DNA of 64,000 bases from Rhopalosiphum padi. Its lineage: Eukaryota > Arthropoda > Insecta > Hemiptera > Aphididae. Location: NCBI RefSeq assembly GCF_020882245.1, contig NC_083598.1:27441858-27505857 (forward strand), given 5' to 3'. The position numbers and the translations under genes are program-made. How positions within the stretch are numbered: the first letter of the stretch is position 1; every line of letters starts with the position of its first letter. A model generated the notes under the pieces. It worked only from the letters and a program-made list of their open reading frames with translations. It was not told where the DNA came from and did not search any database. Below, piece by piece: positions 53,003 to 64,000 of this stretch.

Positions 53003-54689
53003 AAATAATTCAACGCTAAGACTAAGTTTAATAATAATACTATGTAACTATCTCGTTCGAATAATGAAAGTATTCAGAATTGTTTTGCTGTCTCGTTATT
53101 GAAATATCTCTCATATCCACAAACGAAAAGGATGGTCAATTTTACAAAAATAACGTTTACATAATATAATTAAATACTCAATTTAATTTGATCTCAGTGA
53201 CAAAACATGATTAACAAAATATCCATCACTTATTGTTAATAAAATATCACGTGTATGTTATGTGCCATTTAATTTAATTTAAATTATATTGTAAAAACAA
53301 AACTAATTGATGAAAAAACGATTAAATTAATAAGTAAAAAAAAAACCACAACTAAAAACTAGAGGTCTCAGTGAACGATAATAATGGTGTGTATTGCCGA
53401 TATAAAAAATTTGAAATCACGCTTGATATAAAATTTTTTCAAAACTATAGTCGTTCAACGGCTAGAGAAACTATATTGAGACACTGAAAAATTACCTTCC
53501 TTAAAAAATACCGTCCAGACTGAATTTCCGATTTTCAACTGCGCATTGTATAAAACTACTCGAGCACACCTTTTCTAGTTCTCTACGCGTGACCGATGTA
53601 TACAGAAAAATATAATAATGGAAAGAAAAGTAACAAAAAGCTATATATAACAAAACCTATGCACTTTCACTAGAAAAAAATAAAATACTTCTTCTAATAT
53701 TGTTTTTGTCTTGTCCGCCAATTATACACCCACTTCGCATTTGAATGCTGTAATAATTAATACAGACTACCGGCTATAGCAAAAAGGTCTTTATGCATAA
53801 TAAATACGAGTACATATAAATAAATTAAGAGAACAAAAATGTTCATTTAATTGCGTGTAAAAATCAAATTAATTGGTTTAAATTTTACATAAAATTATTC
53901 CTACACTAAACGAAAACATTAGATACGTATTTATAACGTATATATATATTTATTTATACCTACCTATTTTATAATATGTTTTTTTTGTAGTTTAATTAAT
54001 TAACATATGAATGGCGTTTTATTTTTTATATTTCCGTTGTATTCATAGAATAGAATATTGTACGCAATTTGAGGATGTTTTAAATGGAAACTATATAATA
54101 ATAAATAATGATGATTGTATAGAATTAGGATACATAGTTCAATTACATTTTGAATAAAGTTATAATTATAGTAAATCTATTATTTTCTATAAAAATAATT
54201 ATTTTATCGATAGTTAAAATAATATAATTTAAACCTTTTAATGTATTGACGTAATTTGGTATGAATATAAATATATTATACGATCAATAGTATCAATGAT
54301 ATAATAAATGTATACATTCATATTAGCTGCTTTAATTTTCAAATATTTGTATATTATCTGGTATAATATAAATTTGCATAATTATTTTTAAGAGTTAAAC
54401 CAAAATGTAATCATTTATATTTGAATAATAAATTACAAACGTCATGATTAATGTATATAATAATATGAATAATTATAATAATAATAACCATAACTTTAAT
54501 TAGCGAGTTAATAAGTAAGTTGGTACCTAGACTGTGGTCGTTTGTAAAAAAATAATGGATACTATTATAGTAGTTATAGTATCCACAATGGTTTTTGCAA
54601 AGAAGTATTGTATCTTTAAAGAGTTTGAAATTTCGGACGACAATATCGGTCACTAGATTGTATATTATTATCTTCTCCGTCAGTCTCGT
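53003..54689. other. AT-rich non-coding DNA
   Basis: No gene is recognised. The 80-codon minus frame at 54411-54653 is I/N/Y-rich and judged a chance frame. Confidence 0.5.
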
Positions 54690-54940
54690 ATTTGAACGTA
54701 TTGTGGAGCCGTTTTTAGATCGGAAAGTCTAAAAACTATAAATGCTCGCGAGCCGGCCGATCCCTCGGACAAAGAACGCAATTGGTTGCGATGTCTGACG
54801 TTTTAGTGCAGTCACCAGTACGACGGTACGAGTAGTACGACAATGACGGTTTACCACTGTATTTGACGCGCTACCGAGTTGCATGATAACAATAATAGAC
54901 CTTTCGTATTCGTATTACTTCCGACAACTCGAGCATTATG
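54690..54940. promoter_or_regulatory. CpG-rich patch with TATA-like motif
   Basis: A compact CpG-dense block containing CTATAAATGC (TATA-like, 54737-54743) followed by CTCGCGAGCCGGCCGATCCC. Downstream is a 14-codon ATG frame (MSDVLVQSPVRRYE). It has the look of an isolated core promoter, but no transcript structure was found. Confidence 0.25.
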
Positions 54941-57900
54941 ACAATTTGTATACAATTGTGCATAGAAGTTCAAAATAATTTATGTATAAAATTTGAAATT
55001 TTCAAAATTTCAAAATAGTTCAATAAACAAATTAATATTGTCGTTTATTCTAGTACTTTTCGGTAAACAATCAAAATCGATAAGTAATAGACGGAAGTTA
55101 AAAATATAATATTCCTTAGACATCTGAACTATAATCAACTATACCTATAACTAATAAATGCAAGTACCTATAATAAGGTGTTTCTCCTGGAAATTATTCA
55201 AAACTAAATTTTTAGTATGCTTTTTAAATTTATCATATAATAAAACGCAAACAATTGATTTTCAGAAGTATTGAAATATAATGATCTTATAAATAAAAAT
55301 AATACCTATAATTAAAAAATATTGTTAAATATAAAGTACGTACAATTATTTATAATAAACTGATGTTAAATCGTTCTTACCATAATATACGATACGTGAA
55401 ATCGTTAAAATACAGCTGATGCCAAGTGGAGTTAGAATTAGTGTAAACATGTATAATTATTTGGAATTTTTCGAAGTGTATCTCTATAAATTGATACAAA
55501 CACGCGGATCGTGTACAATTTAAAGAAGGCGTTTTCGTTTGTAAATTATCAAGTATCAACTAATTTTTAAAAATTAAAATTAAAAAAAAAAAACCAGTAA
55601 AAATACTACGATGGCGGAGAAACCTAAATAAGCCGTCCCAATTTAACATAATTGCGAGACCGTTTTTCGTATACAATGAATACCACGATTTTTTATAGCT
55701 CTAAAATTAAAAAAAGAATACAATATAGTGCACGGGTCATAATGACAAGATGGACGAAGCGAAACGAGTGGCCTCGGATTCTAAACCCGAATCCTGCGTA
55801 TTATATGATTTTGTTTTGTTTTTTATCCATTTAAAATTAATAGCAAAAATTCGAGGTATAGCGCTGTTTGATACCAGACTTCTAAGAAATACCAATGCAA
55901 TTAAATTGCATTTTCTCAAGCATCATGCGATTTTTTTTTTATAACATATGCAACTGTATTCGTTTGTTTCAATGTTTTTTTCTGATGCAACACATTTTTT
56001 TATGGAATTACAGCTGTGGCTAGGGGAAGGGGGATGAGTTAAAAGAAATACAAGTGCATGGAAACAAATTTCCAAGAAAAAAAATAAATATTACCGTTAC
56101 ACAGACAATGGGAAAGCGATTTGTTGTTTATAAAAAATTACGTGGAAATATGTGAACTATTTTTTTCATCGGCTGAGTTGTATTTAATTTTTTTTTCATA
56201 CACATGTTTATGGTGTTTTTTTATAAAATAAATAAAATAATATAAGTTGACAACAAGTTAGTTGTTTAATAATGTACAATACGTTTATGACGTCAATAAT
56301 ACAAATATTGGAGGAGATCAACAAGTCTCGGTTACCTAAATACCTAAGTAAATTGTCTTACGAATCAATTGTAAGCAGTTAAGATTTAAAAATAAATTGT
56401 TTAATATGATCCATTAAATGAAATATAGTTATTGAATTTTCACAAATAATAGTATTATAAAAAAAAAATGTCCAATCAAATTAAGAAATATTCAGTGTAA
56501 AATCAAACACATTAACAGGATTTCTATAATTATTGCAAACACTGTAATACATTTGTTTATTTTTGTGCACTTATAATCATTTAATCATAAGTATACAGGC
56601 ACAGAATGAAAATATAAATTAGTTTTTTAACGTTACCATTCTAATTCTGTTCGGACGTAATGCATTTATTTCACAAAAAGAAAAATATTTCTTTTATTTA
56701 CTGAAATAATACAAAGCAAACAATACAGCATATCTTTCCATTCCGGTGGTATTTTATTGTTATTATTATTTTTGAAATCGAATTACATATTATTGTATAC
56801 GAAAATATATATGTGATATATATATATATAAATTCAACATCCGCAATTTCACAATATAATCATAAGAATATAGATAAGTGATGTTCTTATTATTGTTTAT
56901 CAAGAATAAAACTTCGAATACATAGATTATGTATATATATTTATATATCAAACAACGTTGATATAATAACAAATTAAATAAATGTATATTATGGTAAATT
57001 AATCTGAAGATAGTTATACTATGATTTGTATAATGTATTATATTACTTTTATTCGAATCCTTCACACTGCATACGGTAACTTCAAATCGTTACAAAAAAT
57101 TACTAAAAACTATAAATTCAATAGCTTACAATAGCTTGCATTTTCTTCGTACATTATTTTGCTATTTTAACACGTTTGGAATTTTCTAATTATCAGTAAG
57201 TCGTCAATTATCATTAATACGAACAGGTGTTGTGTTATTTATAAACGCCTCTATTTGTATTGTTAAAAAATATGTGATTCATTTTGAAGTCCTATGCGAT
57301 ACGTGTATCTGTGTATGTGAAGGAGAGACAGTACAACCGATTTAATTAGTTATAAATAAGTGTTGTAAGAACATATTTTTGAACAAAGATAAATCGCAGT
57401 ATTTGAAAATTACAAAATACCCTCTGGGAATCCTATGGTGTTGAAACGGGTTTTATCCTTTTGCGGTATTTTAAGAGGCTTAAAGACCTTTCCACAAAAC
57501 ACCGCACTACAACTAGACATTACTAAAAATAAATCTCAAAATTGGTCCACAGCCATTTTGTACACAGTCTGTTTTGAAATTTATACCGGTTTAAAAACAA
57601 ATTAAATTTAGTTTCAAATAAATCGAAAGCTTCATTATTATTGTAGAGTATCGTATATTATAGCAGTGCCATGTCGTTTACTCGTATGTGCACTTACAAG
57701 TTACAATAATACTACAGTATACGGGAAATAGAAGTATGTTTAAAGTATTTTTATGAATTAATTTTTCATCGGATGGGCTTACTAATCTTTACCGACAGAA
57801 AAATATTACTAAAATTCGGCATGTAGATGTAAAAAAAAGGAATATACCGTAAAAAATAAATATATCTGGGATTAAAAGAACTTAATCTAATATTTTTTTT

Positions 57901-58702
57901 TAATTTAGGGCTTAAAATAAGCGGGAGAAAAATAATTTAAAAATAAATATGCAGGGACAACGCCGTACGGGACAGCTATGTAAAGTTGAATGTCAGAAAT
58001 ATCATCTATATACTAAATGATAAAACCAAAAATATTATACAAAATACGTTGATACATTACGCTAAAATATGTTAGAATTAGACAACAGAATTTAACACGG
58101 ATGTATTTTGTCCGGGCTAGTCATAATATAGGTATATTTGGTTACTGTCATGGGAACTTTATTTAAATATATTCAATAGTTTAAATATTAATTCGTATAT
58201 TTATTGATTTTTTTTTTTATCGTTGTAATTAGTAATGTCACCTAGAAAACGGCAGTATATTAGCCCCAAAAGTATTGAAACCGAATAAATGATAAAAATA
58301 AATAAATAAATAGGTAATAGTAATCTGAACAAGGCAAAATAACCAAATTAGAAATATCAATTGATATAATAAACATATTATGTATTGATCACACCCAAAA
58401 ATAATAGTTGAAAAAATAGATTTAACATATTTGGTAATTGATTTGACGAGTTTGAGGACTACTAATATTGTTATGATTAATCTCAAATTCTACTGCTACA
58501 ATTATTTGCCATCGAACACTTAAACGGCTTCTGATTGAGATGTTGGCTTTTAGTTCAACAAGAATCACTCGATTCGCTCGTTTTCTATTTATGTTCTTGT
58601 TTTTGTTTCAATTGTTTTTCATTGTCATAATTAGCTAGGTAATTGCCGTGGTTGATCTGCGTCCCATTCTTGTCTATCATCACCGACGTCACCTGTTTTC
58701 AC

Positions 58703-58741
<39 letters not shown>

Positions 58742-58870
58742 TCTAAATCCACTATCCAATATATTCATTTATAAACAACATACATGATTAGTAAGTAATT
58801 TTTCGTAAAAAAAAACGGTTAGCATAATAGAAAACCTGAAAACTGAATTTCTATAAATACGTTTTGACGT
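54941..58870. other. AT-rich non-coding DNA
   Basis: No confident gene. A stretch at 57405-57525 holds a 38-codon protein-like frame (LWESYGVETGFILLRYFKRL) with no recognised family. Frames at 55652-55944 and 56790-57065 look like chance openings. Confidence 0.45.
58706..58739 (+). repeat. (TA)n microsatellite
   Basis: A near-perfect TA array. Confidence 0.96.
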
Positions 58871-58879
58871 TTCGTATTT

Positions 58880-59401
58880 TTCTCAATCTCTCTCTCGAAC
58901 ATGCGTTTAATGGTCGCATTGCTATTGATTAGTTTTTATCGTTGTCAAAAACCGCCATAGTTGAGATACAACTCCCGGGGAGAAAATAGCGGAGGTACAT
59001 CACTGGTGGAGCGAGCATATAGCGCACACGTGCGACAACTCAAGTGTATTTAAAGTGTCGCATCGATACACTGCATAGCTTTTTTTGTTCGAAAAGTGAA
59101 AAAATAAATAAATCTCTTACTTTTACCCCGGTGGAGGGAACGGCAGTTAACCAGAGCACTGAAAACTGTGTTAAAAAGTTTGCATATAATATAGCTTTAC
59201 GGTCGCCATAGTGACGACAGTAAGTAAAACACGGCCGGGTATAGCAGGTAGGTACATAAGTTCACGAAAACAATAAAAGGGTCGTCGAATAACATTACGC
59301 CAACTTGTACATATATATTGTAGAAATCTAGACTTACTACAACGACATACACACACACTGCATCAACGCAGAGCGGATAAAACGGACTAGCCGATTCGTC
59401 G

Positions 59402-59437
<36 letters not shown>

Positions 59438-59800
59438 CCTAATTACAAATTTGTCTGAGACCGTAAATATTAAGACTCGAACAAAACGGAGAAAGGGAAA
59501 GAGCAATAAAAGACGCGATTATACCCAAACTATAGCTGCACACCTTTTGCTAACGGTTTTTACAACTTTCAAATTAAACTTCGTCTCTGCGATTACATTG
59601 CATGGTTGGCTTATTTATTAATAAAATAAAAAAAAAAAAACCCGAAACTTCACTAAAGAAATACTCTTCCGCCTCTGAAAAACCGACTATAAATTCATGA
59701 TTTCGAACCACGTGCCCGCCGAAACTGAATAGCCGCCGACTGGCAAAAATGACAGGTGTACGCTTTCGGCCCAGCCGAACGGTATAATCCCATTATGAGA
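58880..59800. other. CpG-containing patch
   Basis: GC-richer pieces (ACTCCCGGGGAGAAAATAGC near 58971, GCCGCCGACTGGC near 59731) flank a TA array. A GACGACA|GTAAGT donor-like site lies at 59219, but no open frame with an acceptor leads to it. The 61-codon minus frame (59171-59356) has no domain. Confidence 0.25.
59404..59432 (+). repeat. (TA)n microsatellite
   Basis: A TA array of about 14 units. Confidence 0.96.
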
Positions 59801-60949
59801 TGTCAACATCGTCAACATCGTTCAAACTATTCGATTTTGTAATGGAAGTTTATTTGTAAACATAAACCTATTCATGCATATTCCCGTGTAATATTATCGC
59901 CATGATCAAGACGTTATGTTAAAAATATCTACCGAAAAACATGCATCATCGTAGGACTAAAATAATATATAATATGGATGATATATATTATCACTAAATC
60001 GGAAATCACCAATATGTTATAATGCGTATTTTATGTGATAGGTCTGTAACAAATTGTACGCAGTATATTATGCCAAACGCGCATATTAATTATCAAACCA
60101 CTTTAATTGAATTAAAATTAGTAGCTAAATATAATGTAATTGTACTTAAAACGAAGTATACATATCATTTACATTTGTCAATAAACCGTTGATTAATTTT
60201 CATTTGATATATGCCATTGGCATTTTCTTGGTACCGTTGGGAAATAAAATTCAGGTCATAGTTCAATGTAACGTATCGAAAAATACTGTTAATTTAAAAA
60301 TACGAGCAAATTAATATAAAAAGCAAAAAAGTTGATTGATTGCGCGATAAAAATGTAGAAAAACATATATTGGAAGTACTGTTGACACATATCTAATTAT
60401 TATCATTACCTATATATTATAATATATTTGATTAACGAGAATATTATGTTGTAATGTTTTCAGAAATATAATTTCTTCATTGATATAATTTATAATTATT
60501 CCTACTTCATGTTTCATGACACATAAATAATAATAATCTTAGTAAGTTGATAATAATATAATAATTATAATAATATCAAATAATATGTTATATTTGTATC
60601 ATGCATTTCAATAACAAAAATTATAATAACACGGCGAGATGGATAGGCAATGTTATTGGCGTTCGAATAAAATACTTAGATATTTTTTTTATTCACCTAA
60701 ACAAATTCGCATTTGATTATTATTGCATCAGTTTTATACGAAATGTGTGGACTATATCAAAATCTTACAATTTCACACTATTAAATAAAGTACTTAAACA
60801 TGCTATAATTAAACTTTTCAATTTATTACTTACATTATAACAACAGACTTTTCACTTGTAAATTGGTTGCAATTTGTAATCATATACAAAACAATTCCCG
60901 TTTCATGTTGTAATCCATACCTAGTGTTCATTTGGGCGGTTTTATTTGT
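59801..60949. other. AT-rich non-coding DNA
   Basis: No gene is recognised. The 79-codon frame at 60601-60840 is N/I/F/Y-rich and without a domain. Confidence 0.5.
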
Positions 60950-63900
60950 ATTTTCGACGAGTGTGTAGTCATTCGTCGGAAATGAAAGTTGTATTTATCC
61001 ACGGTCGGCCACCATAGGACGAAGTGAAATATAATTATTCGCCTCCGCAGGGCCTACGACTTTGACCATCAACGTGGAAACTAGAGCTCCAACTTCTAAG
61101 TATAAAAATGCACATCGATTTAAACCTCGCGGTACGGAACTTCTGATGGACTGATCAAAGAAACACCTCGGGAACAAATTTCCGAACGACTATTAGAATA
61201 TAATTGCAGTACGCATCTACGTTTTCAATCACACCGAAGTGCCCGATAATGCACCAAAAAGTGCAACCTTGTTACTGGTTCACCGTTATACTACTATCCA
61301 ATACTGGGTATTGGGTTGTACGCTGCTACCTCGTTTCCTGAACAAACGTCGGACACCTACTAAGTTTGGTGAAAATCCGTCTGGACACGGCTTTTTTTTT
61401 TTTAAGTCGCTATAGTACACCTTGTACTGACCATGACTTTTGAATCGGTGACATGTGCTTTTCACTAACTGATTTTGTCAGAAAATAGTATTCGTTTAGT
61501 TTATTTAATTACTATATAGTTACGGTGTTTTTTGTTCTATAATTTATGAGATATCGGGTCTATTGAAAGAATAGTACCTGTGTCAAAACCATAAAAAAAA
61601 AAATCCCACATACAGAAATTATGAAATCGACCGACTTGAAAAAAAAAAAACAATTTATCGGCTTCGTTCGATTTACGCGGTTTCGAGCTAAACGCGGCGT
61701 TCGCCGGATCCGTCGAATCGAGTTTGTAAGATGATGGTGTTTAGTGCAGTAGTATATTATATAACGTAATTATGTCGGACAAAGGACTGCTGCAGCAGCT
61801 GCATATTGGACGACGTAGAATATATATATATATATATAAGAGCATGGTACGTATGGGGGATTTTCGGGCTATAAGTTCCCATTAGCGGACACAATGTCAC
61901 TGTAAATCAATCCGACGACCGTCCGAAATACCCCGTGTGTGTACATATACATGTTCATGTACGGACATGTATATATATGTGTGTGCGTGTAGGCTATACA
62001 CGCGGTTTTTACCTCCCTCAGACCGGGAGACGCCTAACTAAATTGGTCGTGAAAGCTCGGCCTCTCCCACAATTATAAAGGGTACTGGGGGAGAGGGGGG
62101 AATCACTTTCTTTCCTTTCCTCCGCAGCAATACCCCTACCCTCCCTCCACCATGTGTGCCGTTCGTCCTTCGCCCTGCACGGCAAACCGTTTCGGTAGCG
62201 AATTAATATAGAGGTGCGGACGGACGACGACCGAAGTCATTCCGCCTGTCGTTCGTGTGTCTCTTACCCCCGACTGATTTACACGTATTCGTGGGGTGGC
62301 GCTCGTATATTGTACGCCTAGTGAAAGTAATGGCGTTTTTCACTCACACAATACCAAAGGGAGGGAAAACTACCACCGCGAAACGTTTGGAGCGTTTTTT
62401 TTTTTTTTTTTTATGTTCCATTATAATATTCGGTACGTGAGTATGCCGCGCCTGCATATTATATGTGTGCGTATATACGTAAAAAAGTCTATTCCGCGCG
62501 TATATCGTCGCCACGTCCCTCGTGTGTATATATATATACGTATAGGTAGGCATACGTGCTGAATTATACACATATATTATAATAGTCCACGAAACAGCCG
62601 AATAAAAAAATTGCAAAATATAAATAAAAAAAAAAAAAAAAAACGTCGACCGTACCGTGAAATCGATATCGGAAAAAAAACGATAAAACAGACCTCATTC
62701 GTACAACCCCAATGGTGTATCATACATAAAATGGCCGGATATACGTACACTATACACGCATTACACGTGCACTGCTATGCGCGACATTATGGCGAGCAGC
62801 TGATATTACGCGTGTGTGATAATACGACGACTATGATAATATATTTGTAATATTATAATAATATTATTGTGCGTTGTATCCGCGTGTAAGCAAATAATGA
62901 TATTATGTCGACCAAAAGTAAAAAAAAAACGCGCAGCTGAAGAGAAGTGTCGTCGTCGCGACCACCACAAATCGATACGGTAAAAAATATACACATAATA
63001 TTTGTTATGCATCGCATTATTATTATATTTGTATAACGCGCGGCCAAAGTCTTTGTATTTTTATCGAAAAATTTTCTTCCGCGCAATACACCGCTGTCGC
63101 GCCGCCGTCGTATTTCCGCGGATTATTATAATAATAATAATAATAATAATATAAAAAAGCCCGCCGCATACCACGGTTCGTTTATCCCCGCGCGTATTAA
63201 TTTTAACACTTTGAAAGTTTCCGACTAACCGGCGATTAAAACATCACCTCCGCTCGCTGAGATCGTTAAAACAAAAACCATTAAGTCGCAATACGGACTA
63301 TAATATGTATGTCTGTGCGCATATATATGTATATATATATATTAGACAATTTCGTTTATCACGGGTATTATCGTCTAAATGAAACGTGCGCGAGAGGGTG
63401 TAAAACATTTTGGTGCCATGAACGCGTTTAAAAACCTACCCGTTCCCTCCGTCCTCGCGCGCGTATACTGCCGACCAGTAAAAAAAATATAAATAACAAT
63501 AAATGTTTGGTTATACCATATCGTCATGAAAACGGTTCCATAATTTACTATTCGCCGAGCACAGCATATTATCATAATAATTAATAATTCACACGTCTAA
63601 CGATATCTATAACGGTTAAATCAATTGTACTTTATTTTATAATATTTTGTCGGTCTCCCGTTTCCGGTGCCTTCAAATTCAATTCTATTTCCTTCCGATG
63701 GATTTGGCAGCTTTTTTTTTTGTGCTCATTTTTTGTATTGTTTTCTCGACAATTATTTTTGAACCACCCCGATGGTTAACACCGCTTTCCTTGTCGCTCT
63801 GGTAGTGCACTTTATCGCCCGGCCTGTTGTGATTTGTTTTATTCGACACTCCTATGATATTCTTGATATTCTATATCCTTTACCAAAATGTCATATTTAT

Positions 63901-64000
63901 TTTAATTAACTCTTTGCATCTTGATCTTTCAGTGTTGCATTTTTAATGGTTATACCTGTACTGTTTGATGTTCGTTTCCGTTTTGATAATCGTCGTATGC
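60950..64000. promoter_or_regulatory. CpG-rich region to the window end
   Basis: The longest GC-richer region of the window, with many CG dinucleotides, a G-rich tract (GGGGGAGAGGGGGG, 62087-62100), pyrimidine-rich stretches (62109-62151), TA/GT microsatellites and poly-A/T runs (62398-62412 and 62627-62643). Overlapping open frames on both strands (62255-62616, 62806-63086 and others) have no recognisable domains. It may surround another promoter or alternative 5' exons; nothing here decides which gene. Confidence 0.3.
63772..63909 (+). CDS. Small open frame with signal-like N-terminus, unrecognised
   Basis: A 45-residue frame from ATG to TAA beginning MVNTAFLVALVVHFIARPVV, a hydrophobic start compatible with a signal peptide or membrane anchor, then a mixed C-terminal half. 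No donor or family is recognised. It may be chance. Confidence 0.12.
   Translation: MVNTAFLVALVVHFIARPVVICFIRHSYDILDILYPLPKCHIYFN

Noticed and set aside
1..64000. tRNA, rRNA and CRISPR arrays
   Set aside because: No B-box-like GGTTCGANTCC with a matching A box and stem, no rRNA-like block and no spaced direct repeats were seen on either strand.

Overview
The window looks like insect nuclear DNA, most likely from an aphid or another hemipteran. It is very AT-rich, full of TA, CA, ATT and TATG microsatellites, carries small hAT-type transposons, and has no bacterial-style gene packing. This assignment is inferred from composition and from one exon; no species marker was recognised. Most of the 64 kb is non-coding. 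Nearly all of the 60 to 150-codon open frames look like chance openings.

The one confident gene piece is an internal exon of an AMPA/kainate-type ionotropic glutamate receptor on the + strand (29180-29332), encoding the very start of the amino-terminal domain. No other receptor exon could be recognised downstream, so the window is probably the 5' end of a long gene with introns of tens of kilobases. A signal-peptide-like open frame ending at a GTAAAG donor (10720-10808) is a possible first exon, but it misses the receptor frame by one base.

Layout: 1-10.5 kb is AT-rich DNA with a diverged duplicated repeat (5.1 and 7.3 kb). From 10.5 to 29.2 kb lies the presumed first intron, with CpG-rich patches at about 10.6-11.2, 13.1-13.9, 16.1-17.3, 19.3-20.3 and 23.8-25.1 kb and an 80-bp-TIR MITE at 17.4 kb. 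From 29.3 to 64 kb lies the presumed second intron, with a 185-bp hAT MITE with a perfect 8-bp target duplication (29.7 kb), a poorer MITE (35.0 kb), a 1,052-bp hAT transposon relic that still shows its transposase C-terminal domain (38.6-39.7 kb), and more CpG-rich patches (36.6-37.7, 40.9-42.8, 46.95-47.7, 54.7-54.9, 58.9-59.8 and 61-64 kb).

The most interesting unexplained structure is on the minus strand at 40.8-41.2 kb. Three segments are bounded by good splice sites and keep one reading frame across two very short introns (93 and 53 nt), giving a possible 59-residue membrane-type peptide. A TATA-preceded ATG exon at 43.6 kb on the same strand could lie upstream of it. If real, this is a small gene nested antisense inside the receptor intron. 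It is a hypothesis from reading splice signals by eye.
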